DNA from: Parvularcula sp.
GTDB taxonomy: Bacteria; Pseudomonadota; Alphaproteobacteria; Caulobacterales; Parvularculaceae
NCBI GenBank assembly: GCA_002704915.1
Contig: PAIP01000059.1
Location: forward strand, 42,435-106,434
Direction of reading: 5' to 3'
Length of the DNA stretch: 64,000 bases
The position numbers were made by a program, and so were the translations under genes. Below, piece after piece: positions 18,995 through 29,008 of the stretch. The number at the start of each line of letters is the position of its first letter. The stretch's first letter is position 1. The notes under the pieces were generated by a model. It had not been told where the DNA came from. It saw only the letters and a list, made by a program, of their open reading frames with translations, and made no database searches.

Positions 18995-19020
18995 CGGCGC
19001 GCTCCTTAAGGAGCGCGCCG
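18995..19020. terminator. Perfect 26-bp palindrome, intercistronic hairpin or weak terminator/attenuator
   Basis: CGGCGCGCTCCTT|AAGGAGCGCGCCG between lipoprotein and TonB receptor genes; no strong T-tract. Confidence 0.6.
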
Positions 19021-19061
19021 AGCTTCCTTTCTCACGAAATCAGATCAGGGTAATTATTGTC

Positions 19062-21719
19062 ATGAAGCCGTATCAAACATTCGGGAGCGCGCTGCTCGCA
19101 TCGACGATGCTCATCGCTCCCTCTGCGTTCGCGCAGGACGCAGGGACGGAAGGGTCGGGAACCGGCAGCAGCCTTTCTTCTTTCCAGCCCACCTATTCCG
19201 ACGAGATCGTGGTCCGCGGCCGCAACATTCCGGAGCCGCAGCGCGCAACCTCTCAAGTCGCAACCTTCTTGAACGCAGACGATTTGCAACGCACAGGCGA
19301 CGACAACGCCGCGCTGGCGCTGACCCGCCTCAGCGGTCTCAGCGTCGTCGGCGGCAAGTTCGCCTATGTCCGCGGTCTCGGCGACCGTTATTCTTCCGCG
19401 CGCCTGAACGGGTCTCCTCTGCCGAGCCCGGAGCCGTTGAAGCGTACCGTGCCGCTGGACCTGTTCCCGTCCAATATTCTTGCAGGCGCTACGGTGCAGA
19501 AAACCTTTTCGCCGAATTATCCGGGCGAATTTGGCGGCGGCATCATCGACCTTCAGACCCTGCGCAAGCCGGACGAGAACTTCCTTAACGTCAAGCTTGG
19601 CATCGGCGCCAATCTCGTCACGACGGCTCGCGAAGGCCTTTACGTCAATGGCGGCGATCTCGACTGGCTTGGCTATGATGACGGCATTCGCAGCATGCCG
19701 GATGAGCTGCAGGCGGTTGTCAATACTGATCAGGAGCTGTCTGACCTGGACCCGGCGGTTCAGGAAGCGGTTGGCGAAAGCCTCGTCAATTCGCCTCTTT
19801 CCGTTATTCAGGAAGGCAGCCTGGGGCCGAATTTCGAAGGCTCTGTCGATGGCGGCAAATATTGGGATATGGATAGCGGAGCGACGTTCTCCATCCTGGG
19901 CGTTGTCGGCTACAAGCAGGACTGGACGACGGAACAAGCCGTGCGCCAGCTCGCCTCTGAAGAGCGGGTCGGAATCAACTCGACCCAAACAGAAACCGCG
20001 CTTGATGTCACTGTTAATGGGCTGCTGACTGCAGCTCTTGAGATGGATCGTCACGCCTTCTCGTTGACCGGTCTTTATATCCATTCGACCCGAAAGGAAG
20101 CGCAGGTACAGCAAGGTTTCAACTTTAACGCTGACGGCGCTGGCGGTTTTGTCACCGAGGCGAACTCCTGGCTCGAGCGCGCCTTGATGATGGGGCAGGC
20201 GGCGGGCGAACACGATCTGAGCGATCAGTTTGCGGTCAACTGGCGTGGCGCATTTGCGCGGTCTACCCGCGATGCGCCTTATGAACGCACCCTCGAAAAC
20301 AGGTCGGCACCCATCGACGAAAACGACAATGTCGTTGGTCCGCCATCGATTGTTTTCAACACGCGTCACAATATCAATTTCTCGGAGCTGACCGACGACA
20401 CCTGGAGTGGCGGCGCTGAACTCCTCTGGTATGTGCCGGTTTCCGGCGCCCGCGAAGCGACGATCTCCGCAGGCTACGAATACAGCGATAATGACCGCGA
20501 GTTCATTTCCGATCCGTTCAACTTCACGTTGAACACGTCGATCCCGATCGATGTGGCTCAAGCCCGCATCGATTTCGCCTATTCGCCGGATAATATCGAT
20601 CCGAACCGGTTCAAGCTGATCGACACCAATACCCAAGGCGTCAACTCCTATAATGGCGAGTTGACGACCCATGCGGGCTACGCCCAGATCGATGCGGAGC
20701 TGATTTCCACGATCCGCACCACGGCGGGCGTTCGCTATGAGACCGCCGATCAGTCCGTGGACGTCTTTGACCGGTTCAACGACTCCAGCGCGTTCGACAC
20801 ATCCTTGTCGAACGATTACTGGCTGCCGTCGGCGATGGTGACCTGGAACTTCACGGATAACATGCAGTTCCGCGTTGGTTACTCTCATACCATCGCGCGC
20901 CCGCAATTCCGCGAGCTTGCCGCCTCGCAGTTCACCGATCCTGAGACGGACCGGATTTATTTCGGCAACTCCAATCTGACGGATAGCAAGTTCAGAAACT
21001 ATGACGCTCGTTATGAATTTTATCTCGGGCGCAACCAGTTCCTGACACTGGCTGGTTTCTATAAGACCATCGACAAGCCGATTGAAGAAATCCAATTCAC
21101 GACGACCGACTTTTCGTTCCAGTCGAGCTTCATCAACTCGCCCAAAGCCGAGCTCCTTGGCGGCGAGTTCGAATATCGCACACGCTTCTTCCTGCCGGGC
21201 GATGGCTGGCTTGCCGATCAGGAATGGTTGTTCTCGGTCAACTACACCTACACGGAATCGGAAATCGTCGTCGGGGCTGGCGACACGATTACCGAACGCG
21301 ACGGCGATATCGTGGCGGCATCGTCCTACGGCCTCGACGGATCTCCGATGGTCGGCACGCCGAAACACATTGTGAACACCCAATTCGGTTGGGAAGGCGA
21401 GAATACGCAGTTCACCATCCTCGGGGGGTGGGTCTCCGAGCGTCTTCTGGCGCGCGGCGAAGCCCTGACAAAGGCGAACCGTCTCCTCGATGTCTATGAA
21501 AAACCGGGTTTCCAGCTTGACGCGGTTTTCCGCCACAGGGTGAACATCCACGGCACGGATTTCACGATCGGGCTGGCTGGGCGCAATCTTCTTGCTACCA
21601 AGCATATCGAGGAGCAACGGGGCGTTGACGACCCGGATCGGGCGCCCGACGGCATCGTCGACTTTAATACCTATGAGCGTGGGCGCAGTCTTTCGGCCAG
21701 CCTCACGGCGCATTTCTAG
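19062..21719 (+). CDS. TonB-dependent receptor
   Basis: Signal peptide; plug motif YVRGLGDRYSSARLNGSPLPSPEPLKRTVPLDLFPSNILAGATVQKTFSPNYPGEFGGGIIDLQT; C-terminal Phe (LTAHF). Confidence 0.9.
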   Translation: MKPYQTFGSALLASTMLIAPSAFAQDAGTEGSGTGSSLSSFQPTYSDEIVVRGRNIPEPQRATSQVATFLNADDLQRTGDDNAALALTRLSGLSVVGGKFAYVRGLGDRYSSARLNGSPLPSPEPLKRTVPLDLFPSNILAGATVQKTFSPNYPGEFGGGIIDLQTLRKPDENFLNVKLGIGANLVTTAREGLYVNGGDLDWLGYDDGIRSMPDELQAVVNTDQELSDLDPAVQEAVGESLVNSPLSVIQEGSLGPNFEGSVDGGKYWDMDSGATFSILGVVGYKQDWTTEQAVRQLASEERVGINSTQTETALDVTVNGLLTAALEMDRHAFSLTGLYIHSTRKEAQVQQGFNFNADGAGGFVTEANSWLERALMMGQAAGEHDLSDQFAVNWRGAFARSTRDAPYERTLENRSAPIDENDNVVGPPSIVFNTRHNINFSELTDDTWSGGAELLWYVPVSGAREATISAGYEYSDNDREFISDPFNFTLNTSIPIDVAQARIDFAYSPDNIDPNRFKLIDTNTQGVNSYNGELTTHAGYAQIDAELISTIRTTAGVRYETADQSVDVFDRFNDSSAFDTSLSNDYWLPSAMVTWNFTDNMQFRVGYSHTIARPQFRELAASQFTDPETDRIYFGNSNLTDSKFRNYDARYEFYLGRNQFLTLAGFYKTIDKPIEEIQFTTTDFSFQSSFINSPKAELLGGEFEYRTRFFLPGDGWLADQEWLFSVNYTYTESEIVVGAGDTITERDGDIVAASSYGLDGSPMVGTPKHIVNTQFGWEGENTQFTILGGWVSERLLARGEALTKANRLLDVYEKPGFQLDAVFRHRVNIHGTDFTIGLAGRNLLATKHIEEQRGVDDPDRAPDGIVDFNTYERGRSLSASLTAHF

Positions 21720-21770
21720 GTTCGGGCGGGGAGAGTTAGAAACGTCCTGTTAACCAGTTGCGTAATCCTG

Positions 21771-21808
21771 AAACCCGGCGGGCCGTCAGCGGCGCCGCCG
21801 GGTTTTTC
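21771..21808 (+). terminator. Rho-independent terminator after TonB receptor
   Basis: AAACCCGGCG ... CGCCGGGTTTTT. Confidence 0.8.
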
Positions 21809-21970
21809 TTTCCGAAACGTTAAAGATGGGCCGGCGCAGCTCACGACCGCAGGGCTCGGCAGGTGAATATTCAAGGAATTTCAGGGCTTTTGCCCTGTTT
21901 TTGGAACAGAATTTGAATGAAAATCGTCCAGACGAGAGTGGGCGGCTTCTCATCGGTTTGCTAAAGCTTT

Positions 21971-22909
21971 TTGCGTTATGAAAAGCAGGTGGGCCGAAAA
22001 GGCGACAGACCGGGTAAGGCGTTAAGCAAGGTGGCGGGTCTTGAACTTCGAAGAGGGTTTGGCGCGCCCGCATTTTTGCGGGGCGAACGGGCCCGCGCGC
22101 TCGGCCCCCGGATCGTCGAATGGGCGCTGATCGCCGTGATCGCCTTTTTGCTGGCCCGCACAGCCATCGCCTTCTTCGCGCCCCTGCCTGTTCCCGCCGG
22201 CGATCAACTTGCAGCTCTGCCCGCGACGAAATCCGGCGGCGCGACGCCTCTTGAGGGACGTAATCCGTTTCCGGCCGCCGTGGTTGATGCGGCGCCCGTC
22301 GAGACCGGCCCCGATCTCGCCGAGACAGCGCTCGATCTGACGCTGACCGGCGTCTGGCCCGGTGATGACAATAGCTCCGCCATCATTCAGCGTCCGGACG
22401 GAAGGCAAAAACGCTTTGCCGTCGGCGATGAAATCGTTTCCGGCGTCCGGCTTGTGGCGGTTTATTCCGATCAGGTCGTAATCGAGCAAAACGGCGTGCG
22501 CGAGTCCCTGCGGTTTGAATCCAAAATCACCGCCCCGCGCGCAATCCAAAATACAAACCGGCCGGCAACTGAAAATGCGCGCGATGCTGCGCCCGAAAAC
22601 AAGATAGAGAATGCGCCGGCAGGGAGCGATCTCAGCGGCGCCTTCCGGCTGGCGCCAGGCGTCGATCCCGCCGGCAAGCCCGCGATCCTTCTTTATGCCG
22701 GTCGAGACCGGGCAACATTCGAAGCGACGGGATTGCGCGACGGCGATGTCTTACGCCTCGTGAACGGCTCGGCGCCGCCGAACGAACCGAACGAACTCGC
22801 TGCGATGATGAGCCAATTCATGAAATCGGGCGCTGCGACCATTGTGATCGAACGCAATGGCGCCATGCAAAAAATCGAGCTGTCGCGAGACGGATCAGGG
22901 GATGAGTAA
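21971..22909 (+). CDS. gspC: T2SS protein GspC (TTG or other alternative start)
   Basis: Single TM near N-terminus, homology region LTLTGVWPGDDNSSAIIQRPDGRQKRFAVGDEI, C-terminal PDZ-like region; directly upstream of gspD. Confidence 0.82.
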   Translation: MRYEKQVGRKGDRPGKALSKVAGLELRRGFGAPAFLRGERARALGPRIVEWALIAVIAFLLARTAIAFFAPLPVPAGDQLAALPATKSGGATPLEGRNPFPAAVVDAAPVETGPDLAETALDLTLTGVWPGDDNSSAIIQRPDGRQKRFAVGDEIVSGVRLVAVYSDQVVIEQNGVRESLRFESKITAPRAIQNTNRPATENARDAAPENKIENAPAGSDLSGAFRLAPGVDPAGKPAILLYAGRDRATFEATGLRDGDVLRLVNGSAPPNEPNELAAMMSQFMKSGAATIVIERNGAMQKIELSRDGSGDE

Positions 22910-24924
22910 TGTTGTTGTGTCGTAAAATCCTTGCCGCTTGCAGCGGCGTCGTCTTGTGGGCCGCCGCGCCGCATGCCCTCGCGCAGGAGAATTGCGGCGA
23001 AGCCTTGAATTATGAAGATGCCGACATCCGGGCGGTCATTGACGAAATCGCCATTCGCACCGGCCGCACCTTTCTGCTCGATCCGGCGGTGCAGGGGCGC
23101 GTCACGGTAAAATCGCCGCCCAATGGCGGTCTCTGCGCCGACGAGGCCTGGGAGTTGTTCCAGGCGATGCTGAGGGTCAATGATTTCGTGGCGACCCCGG
23201 TGGGCGATGGAAAATACCGCATCGTTCCCTTACAGGAAGCGGCGCGCACGGCGGGCCCTGTGGGCGAGGGCGTGGGCTCGGACCTCACCACGCAGATTGT
23301 GCGTCTCAACTATGTGGACGCGCGCGAAGCGGCGGCGAACCTGGCGCAGATCATCGGGAATAATGGCGTGGTCAGCCCGGTGCGGTCAGGCAACGCCGTC
23401 ATCATCGTCGACACCGCCGACAATGTGGAGCGCATTCGTCAGGTTCTCAGACAACTCGACCGCGACATGACCGTCTATCGCACCATCGCGTTGGAGCACG
23501 CTTCCGCAACCGAGATTGCGCGGCTTGTGCGCGAACTGGCGCAGGAAATGACCGAAGAGGGCGGCGGTCGCGCCGCCTATAGCGTCGTTGCGGTTGAGGC
23601 CAGCAATTCCCTTTTGATCCGCGCCGAGCCGGCCCTCATGCGCCGTCTTGAACTCGTCATCGGCGAGCTCGACCAATATGGGGAGGCCTCTTCGGAACTC
23701 ACCGTCGTGCATCTGAACCACGCCAACGCCGAAGAGCTTGCGCCCTTGCTTGAGGAAGTCGCAAATAATACCCGTAGCAGTGGCTCCGGCGAAGGAACCG
23801 TCTCCAGTAATCGCGCCACGATTTCCTTCCACAAGGCGACCAACTCCATCATCATCAATGGCGACGCCAATATTCAGCGAACGCTTCAGAATGTGATCGC
23901 CGAGCTCGATGTGCGGCGCCCGCAGGTGCAGGTGGAAGCCATTGTTGTCGAGATTTCGGACACGGCGGCGCGCGAGCTTGGCGTTCAGTATTTTCTGACC
24001 GGCGACAATATTCCGTTCTCGGCGACCAATTATTCCGCTGCGCCGAACATTTTTCCGGCCGCCGGCGCGGCGCTGCTCAACAGCTCTCGTTACAGCGGCA
24101 TTTTCGAAACGCCGACAACCACCGTTGTCGATGACGGCGTTCAGACTCAAAGCGAGACCGAGGGTATTCAGTCGGAGCTCGCCAGACAGGCGCTGCAATC
24201 CTTGCTAGGCGTTCAGGGCCTTGCGCTTGGCGGCGGTTTCGAATTTGGCGATGGAAACATTTTCGGCGGCATTCTGACGGCGCTCAAGAACGACGCGGAT
24301 TCGAATGTCCTTTCGACGCCGTCTGTCGTGACCCTCAACAATGAAACAGCGCGTCTGCAGGTCGGCCAGGAGATCCCGATCACCACAGGTGAAGCGATCG
24401 GAGATGACTTCACCAACGCTTTCCGCACCATATCCCGCGAACAGGTGGGCGTCATTCTGGAAGTGACGCCGCAGATCAATGACGGCGACACGGTGACGAT
24501 GCAGATCGTGCAGGAAATCTCCAGCATCGCCGGGCCCATCAACACCTCCTCCACCGATCTGATCACGAACAAGCGTGAGATTACGACCACGGCGCTGGTT
24601 GATGACGGCGACATCCTCGTCATCGGCGGGCTTATCGACGACACGCGCGAGGAGCGCTCGGAGAAGGTGCCGCTGTTGGGTGATATTCCCGGCGTCGGAA
24701 ACCTGTTCAGATCCTCCGCCAAAGAGCGCCGGCGTCAGAATCTGATGGTCTTCATCCGCCCGACTATCATTCGCGACAAGGAAACGGCGAACGCCGCGAC
24801 AAAACGCAAATTCGATTACATGCGCGCGCGCGAGCTGTTGCGGAACGGCGAGCCTGTTTCCGAAATGGAGCGTCTGATCAACGATGTGACCGGCGTCGCG
24901 CCGCCGGATGCGCAGCCGCAATAG
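22909..24924 (+). CDS. gspD: T2SS secretin GspD
   Basis: N-domain repeats; VNAIVVEISD-type motif (VQVEAIVVEISDTAARELGVQY); VPLLGDIPGVGNLFR secretin signature. Confidence 0.95.
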   Translation: MLLCRKILAACSGVVLWAAAPHALAQENCGEALNYEDADIRAVIDEIAIRTGRTFLLDPAVQGRVTVKSPPNGGLCADEAWELFQAMLRVNDFVATPVGDGKYRIVPLQEAARTAGPVGEGVGSDLTTQIVRLNYVDAREAAANLAQIIGNNGVVSPVRSGNAVIIVDTADNVERIRQVLRQLDRDMTVYRTIALEHASATEIARLVRELAQEMTEEGGGRAAYSVVAVEASNSLLIRAEPALMRRLELVIGELDQYGEASSELTVVHLNHANAEELAPLLEEVANNTRSSGSGEGTVSSNRATISFHKATNSIIINGDANIQRTLQNVIAELDVRRPQVQVEAIVVEISDTAARELGVQYFLTGDNIPFSATNYSAAPNIFPAAGAALLNSSRYSGIFETPTTTVVDDGVQTQSETEGIQSELARQALQSLLGVQGLALGGGFEFGDGNIFGGILTALKNDADSNVLSTPSVVTLNNETARLQVGQEIPITTGEAIGDDFTNAFRTISREQVGVILEVTPQINDGDTVTMQIVQEISSIAGPINTSSTDLITNKREITTTALVDDGDILVIGGLIDDTREERSEKVPLLGDIPGVGNLFRSSAKERRRQNLMVFIRPTIIRDKETANAATKRKFDYMRARELLRNGEPVSEMERLINDVTGVAPPDAQPQ

Positions 24925-24938
24925 GCGCGTGAGAGCTT

Positions 24939-26447
24939 ATGAGTGAAACAACCGCAAAAGCGGCGACACGGCTCGCCTATGCTTTCGCCAAGGAACGCGG
25001 CCTCATCGTGCTGGACGCCGCGTCGAGGCCGGTTGTGCTCGGCGCGCGCGGTAAGGCGCCGGACCCTTGGGCGGTCATCGAGGCGCGGCGCGCCATGGGC
25101 GCGCCGGTGGCTGTGGACGTCATGCCGCTCGACGCTTTCGAAAGGCGGCTTTCGGAAATCTATTCGGTCGAGGGGATTTCCACTGACGATCTCGGTCTCG
25201 ACGATGATGACGCGGATCTCGCCTCGCTGGCCGAAGGCCTGCCCAAAACCGCGGACCTCCTCGACAGCGAAAATGATGCGCCGGTGATCCGCTTGATCAA
25301 TGCGCTCATCGCCGAGGCGGTGAAAGTAAAAGCGTCCGACATTCACATCGAACCTTATGAAAAGGCGCTGTCCGTCCGCTTGCGTATAGACGGCGTTTTG
25401 CGCGAAATCCTGTCGCTGCCCTCGCGGATGACGCCGGTGCTGACCTCGCGTGTCAAAGTCATGGCGCGTCTCGACATCGCCGAGCGGCGCGTGCCTCAGG
25501 ACGGACGCATTTCTCTGGCGCTGGGCGGCAAGACGGTCGACGTGCGCGTCTCGACCTTGCCAGCGCGCTTTGGCGAGCGCGTCGTCATGCGTATTCTCGA
25601 CAAGGATGAGGCGCGGCTGGATCTCGACGGGCTCGGCATGCCGAAGGAAATCCTGACGCGCTTCAAACATGCGCTGGCGCGGCCCAACGGCATCATTCTT
25701 GTCACCGGCCCAACAGGCTCCGGCAAGACGACGACGCTTTACGGCGCCCTCACGCTGCTCAATGAACCGAGCCGCAATATTCTCACGGTCGAAGACCCGG
25801 TTGAATACGCCATCGAGGGCGTCGGCCAGACCCAGATCAATCCGAAAGTCGGGATGACCTTTGCGACGGGCCTGCGCGCGATCCTGCGTCAGGACCCGGA
25901 TATCGTCATGGTGGGTGAGATCCGCGATGTGGAAACAGCCGAGATCGCGGTGCAGGCCTCGCTCACCGGGCACCTTGTCCTGTCCACTGTGCATACCAAC
26001 TCCGCCGCCGGCGCCATCACCCGACTGCGCGATATGGGCGTCGAGGCGTTTCTGCTCTCCTCGACCATCGCGGCGGTGATGGCGCAGCGGCTTGTGCGGC
26101 GCCTGTGTCCGTCCTGCAAACAGCCTTACGCGCCGGATGCGGCAACGCGGCGCCTGCTCGGCGTCGGTCCGCGGGAAGAGGTGACGCTCTACCATCCCGG
26201 CGCATGCGGTCGCTGCAACCACACTGGCTATGAAGGGCGCATCGGCGTTTACGAATTGATCGTGGTCGATGAAAAGCTCAAACGCCTCATCCATGACGGC
26301 GCCAATGAACAGGATATTTCCTCCTACGCTTTTGCGCATGGGGACACTTTGCAGCAATCGGGCCTGCGCCATGCGCGCGCCGGCGTCACCTCGCTGGAAG
26401 AGGTCTTGAGGGTCGTGCATCAGGAGGAAGACGATGCCGGCCTTTGA
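24939..26447 (+). CDS. gspE: T2SS ATPase GspE
   Basis: Walker A GPTGSGKTTTLYGAL; ASDIHIEPYEKALSVRLRIDGVL; tetracysteine CPSCK...CGRCN. Confidence 0.96.
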   Translation: MSETTAKAATRLAYAFAKERGLIVLDAASRPVVLGARGKAPDPWAVIEARRAMGAPVAVDVMPLDAFERRLSEIYSVEGISTDDLGLDDDDADLASLAEGLPKTADLLDSENDAPVIRLINALIAEAVKVKASDIHIEPYEKALSVRLRIDGVLREILSLPSRMTPVLTSRVKVMARLDIAERRVPQDGRISLALGGKTVDVRVSTLPARFGERVVMRILDKDEARLDLDGLGMPKEILTRFKHALARPNGIILVTGPTGSGKTTTLYGALTLLNEPSRNILTVEDPVEYAIEGVGQTQINPKVGMTFATGLRAILRQDPDIVMVGEIRDVETAEIAVQASLTGHLVLSTVHTNSAAGAITRLRDMGVEAFLLSSTIAAVMAQRLVRRLCPSCKQPYAPDAATRRLLGVGPREEVTLYHPGACGRCNHTGYEGRIGVYELIVVDEKLKRLIHDGANEQDISSYAFAHGDTLQQSGLRHARAGVTSLEEVLRVVHQEEDDAGL

Positions 26448-27648
26448 ATATGAAGCCGTCGATTTTGGCGGGCGGACAAAAAAAGGCGTTCTTTCCGCCG
26501 ACAGCCCGCGCCAGGCGCGACAGGAATTAAGACGCATGAAGCTGACGCCGTTGCGCCTTTCCGCGCCGCGGTCGGAACGTAAAGCGGGCGCTTTCGGCTC
26601 GGACAAGCCGCGCGTCAAACCCGCGCAACTGGTGATGATGACGCGGCAATTATCGGCGTTGATCGGCGCGGGCACGCCCTTGGAAGAAGCCCTCAACGCC
26701 GTGGCGGTGCAATCGGAATCCGGGCCGGCGCGCACGCGTCTTCTTTCGGTGCGCGAGCGGGTAATGGAGGGCTGGCGGTTCGCCGATGCGCTGGCCGAAG
26801 ATGAAAAGTCCTTCCCGCCGCTCTATCGCGCCGTCATCGCTGCGGGCGAGACCTCCGGCGATCTCGGCGGTGTGCTCGACCGCCTCGCCTCCATGCTGGA
26901 GAAAAACCGGGCCATCAAGAACAAGGCGGTTGCCTCGCTCATCTATCCGGCGGCGCTGATGATGATCGCCGGCGGCGTCGTCACTGCGCTGATGGTGTTC
27001 GTCGTTCCAAAGATCATCGACCAGTTCAACAGCTTCAACGCCGAGTTGCCTTTTCTCACGAAGGTCGTTGTCGGGCTTTCCAACTGGACTGTGAGCTATG
27101 GGCTGTTTGCGCTTCTTTTTATTGTTATTTTGGGCGTCGCCTTCTGGCGCGCCATGAAGGAGCCGCGCTTCAAGCTCGCCGTGGACCGCTTCATGCTGCG
27201 CGTTCCGGTGCTGGGCCGGCTTTCCCGGGGCGTTGATGGGGCCCGTTTCGCCCGCACGCTGGCGACCCTTTTTTCCGGCGGCGCGCCCTTGCTGGACAGT
27301 CTTGTGGGGGCGCAAAAGACGGTTTCAAACAGCTATATCCGCTCGCGGCTTGACCGGACGGTGACGATGGTGGGAGAGGGAGCCTCGCTCGCCGCCGCCA
27401 TCAAGCGGGCGGATGTTTTGCCGCCCATGCTCACCCATATGATTGCGGCGGGCGAACGGGCGGGCGCCCTGTCGGAGCTGCTCGACAAGGCGGCGCTGCA
27501 GCTCGAAGAAGAATTCGATACGGCGTCGACGGTGGCCCTGAGGCTTTTGGAGCCGGCCATCATCGTCGCCATGGGCGGCGCGGTGCTCGTCATCGTGCTG
27601 TCAATTTTGCTGCCGATCCTGCGCATCAACACGCTGGCTGTCGGCTAA
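26434..27648 (+). CDS. gspF: T2SS inner membrane protein GspF
   Basis: MPAFEYEAVDFGGRTKKGVLSADSPRQARQELR; MTRQLSALIGAGTPLEEAL. Confidence 0.95.
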   Translation: MPAFEYEAVDFGGRTKKGVLSADSPRQARQELRRMKLTPLRLSAPRSERKAGAFGSDKPRVKPAQLVMMTRQLSALIGAGTPLEEALNAVAVQSESGPARTRLLSVRERVMEGWRFADALAEDEKSFPPLYRAVIAAGETSGDLGGVLDRLASMLEKNRAIKNKAVASLIYPAALMMIAGGVVTALMVFVVPKIIDQFNSFNAELPFLTKVVVGLSNWTVSYGLFALLFIVILGVAFWRAMKEPRFKLAVDRFMLRVPVLGRLSRGVDGARFARTLATLFSGGAPLLDSLVGAQKTVSNSYIRSRLDRTVTMVGEGASLAAAIKRADVLPPMLTHMIAAGERAGALSELLDKAALQLEEEFDTASTVALRLLEPAIIVAMGGAVLVIVLSILLPILRINTLAVG

Positions 27649-27662
27649 ACGGGAGACGCTAA

Positions 27663-28118
27663 ATGAAGAAGACCATGAAACGCCGTCAAAGAGGCTTTTC
27701 GCTTGTTGAATTGCTCGTAGCGCTCGCCATTCTCGCGCTAATTTCTGCGATTGTCGTGATCAATGTGCTGCCGGCGCGCGACAAAGCGGCGGTCGATACG
27801 GCGAAGATCGATATCGGCGTTATCGAAAGCGCGCTCGATCAATACCGTCTCGACATGATGAACTATCCGAATTCGCAGCAGGGCTTGCGGGCGCTGATCA
27901 CTGTTCCCGCCGATGCGCGCAACGCGTCGAACTACCGCCCAGGCGGTTATCTGCGCGGCGAAGTCCCGACCGATCCCTGGGGCAATCCTTATCAGTATCG
28001 TTTTCCGGGCGAGCGCGGCGGCGCCTATGATCTCTATTCCCTTGGCGCCGATGGCGAGCCCGGCGGCGAGGGGCTGAACGCCGATATCGGCAACTGGTCG
28101 GATGACGAGCGGCTGTAA
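27663..28118 (+). CDS. gspG: T2SS major pseudopilin GspG
   Basis: RGFSLVELLVALAILALISAIVV; PTDPWGNPYQYRFPGERGGAYDLYSLGADG. Confidence 0.95.
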   Translation: MKKTMKRRQRGFSLVELLVALAILALISAIVVINVLPARDKAAVDTAKIDIGVIESALDQYRLDMMNYPNSQQGLRALITVPADARNASNYRPGGYLRGEVPTDPWGNPYQYRFPGERGGAYDLYSLGADGEPGGEGLNADIGNWSDDERL

Positions 28119-28650
28119 GCATAAGTCACGCCGGATCTCGCGGCGACAGGCGCAGCGCGGTCTCTCGCTTGTGGAACTGCTTGTGGTCATGGCGCTCGCC
28201 GCCATGGTCGCCGGCGTCGTCGTCATCAATGCGCCCCCGGGCCGAACGGATGCGCGCCGGGCCGCCGAAGCTCTTGCCGCGCGGCTCGATTTTGCGGCGC
28301 AGGATGCGGTCACGCGCGGCGCCGTTCTTGGCATGCGCCTCGATGACGAAGGGTATGCTTTCTTTCGTTATCAGCGCGGCGAGTGGAAGCCGGAAACAAC
28401 GGCGCAGATGAAAGCGGATAGTTTTCCGCCGGAATTTTCCGTCGATGTTTCGCGCGAGGCGCCGGCGAAAAGAAATGAGCCGGAGGAAAAACGCCGGGAG
28501 ACAGAAACTGTCATCCGGCCGGATCTGCGGTTCATGCCGACGGGCGAAACAACGCCGGTGACGGTGATGTTGCAGGATCGGCGCGAGATTTGGCGCGTGA
28601 CGCTGGACGGCGCGGGCCATGTGGAAGTGAGCAATGTCGATGGCGCGTAA
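28102..28650 (+). CDS. gspH: T2SS minor pseudopilin GspH
   Basis: RGLSLVELLVVMALAAMVAGVVV; operon position. Confidence 0.88.
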   Translation: MTSGCKHKSRRISRRQAQRGLSLVELLVVMALAAMVAGVVVINAPPGRTDARRAAEALAARLDFAAQDAVTRGAVLGMRLDDEGYAFFRYQRGEWKPETTAQMKADSFPPEFSVDVSREAPAKRNEPEEKRRETETVIRPDLRFMPTGETTPVTVMLQDRREIWRVTLDGAGHVEVSNVDGA

Positions 28651-29008
28651 CAACCAGAAGGGCGTGACCCTTGTCGAGACACTGGTGGCGCTCGCCGTTA
28701 TGGGCCTCGTTATCGGCGCGCTCCTGGTGCTGATGGGCCAGAATTCGCGTTTCGCCGCCTCCATGCGCGAGCGCACGCTCGCCGCCATCGCAGCAGACAA
28801 TCTCATGGTCGAGGCGATGGTGCTGCGCGAGGCGACGGAAATCGGCGAAACCGAAGGCGAGGTGACGGTGGGCGGCGCTGCGCTTCGTTATCGTCGCACG
28901 ATTGTCGAAACCGGCGTCGACAACATTGTGCGTATCGAGATCGATGTTCTGTCGCCGGGTGGGGAGCAGCGCCTTGCGCATGCCGTCTCCATGCGGAGGC
29001 CGTCATGA
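28634..29008 (+). CDS. gspI: T2SS minor pseudopilin GspI
   Basis: KGVTLVETLVALAVMGLVIGALLVL; operon position. Confidence 0.87.
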   Translation: MSMARNNQKGVTLVETLVALAVMGLVIGALLVLMGQNSRFAASMRERTLAAIAADNLMVEAMVLREATEIGETEGEVTVGGAALRYRRTIVETGVDNIVRIEIDVLSPGGEQRLAHAVSMRRPS

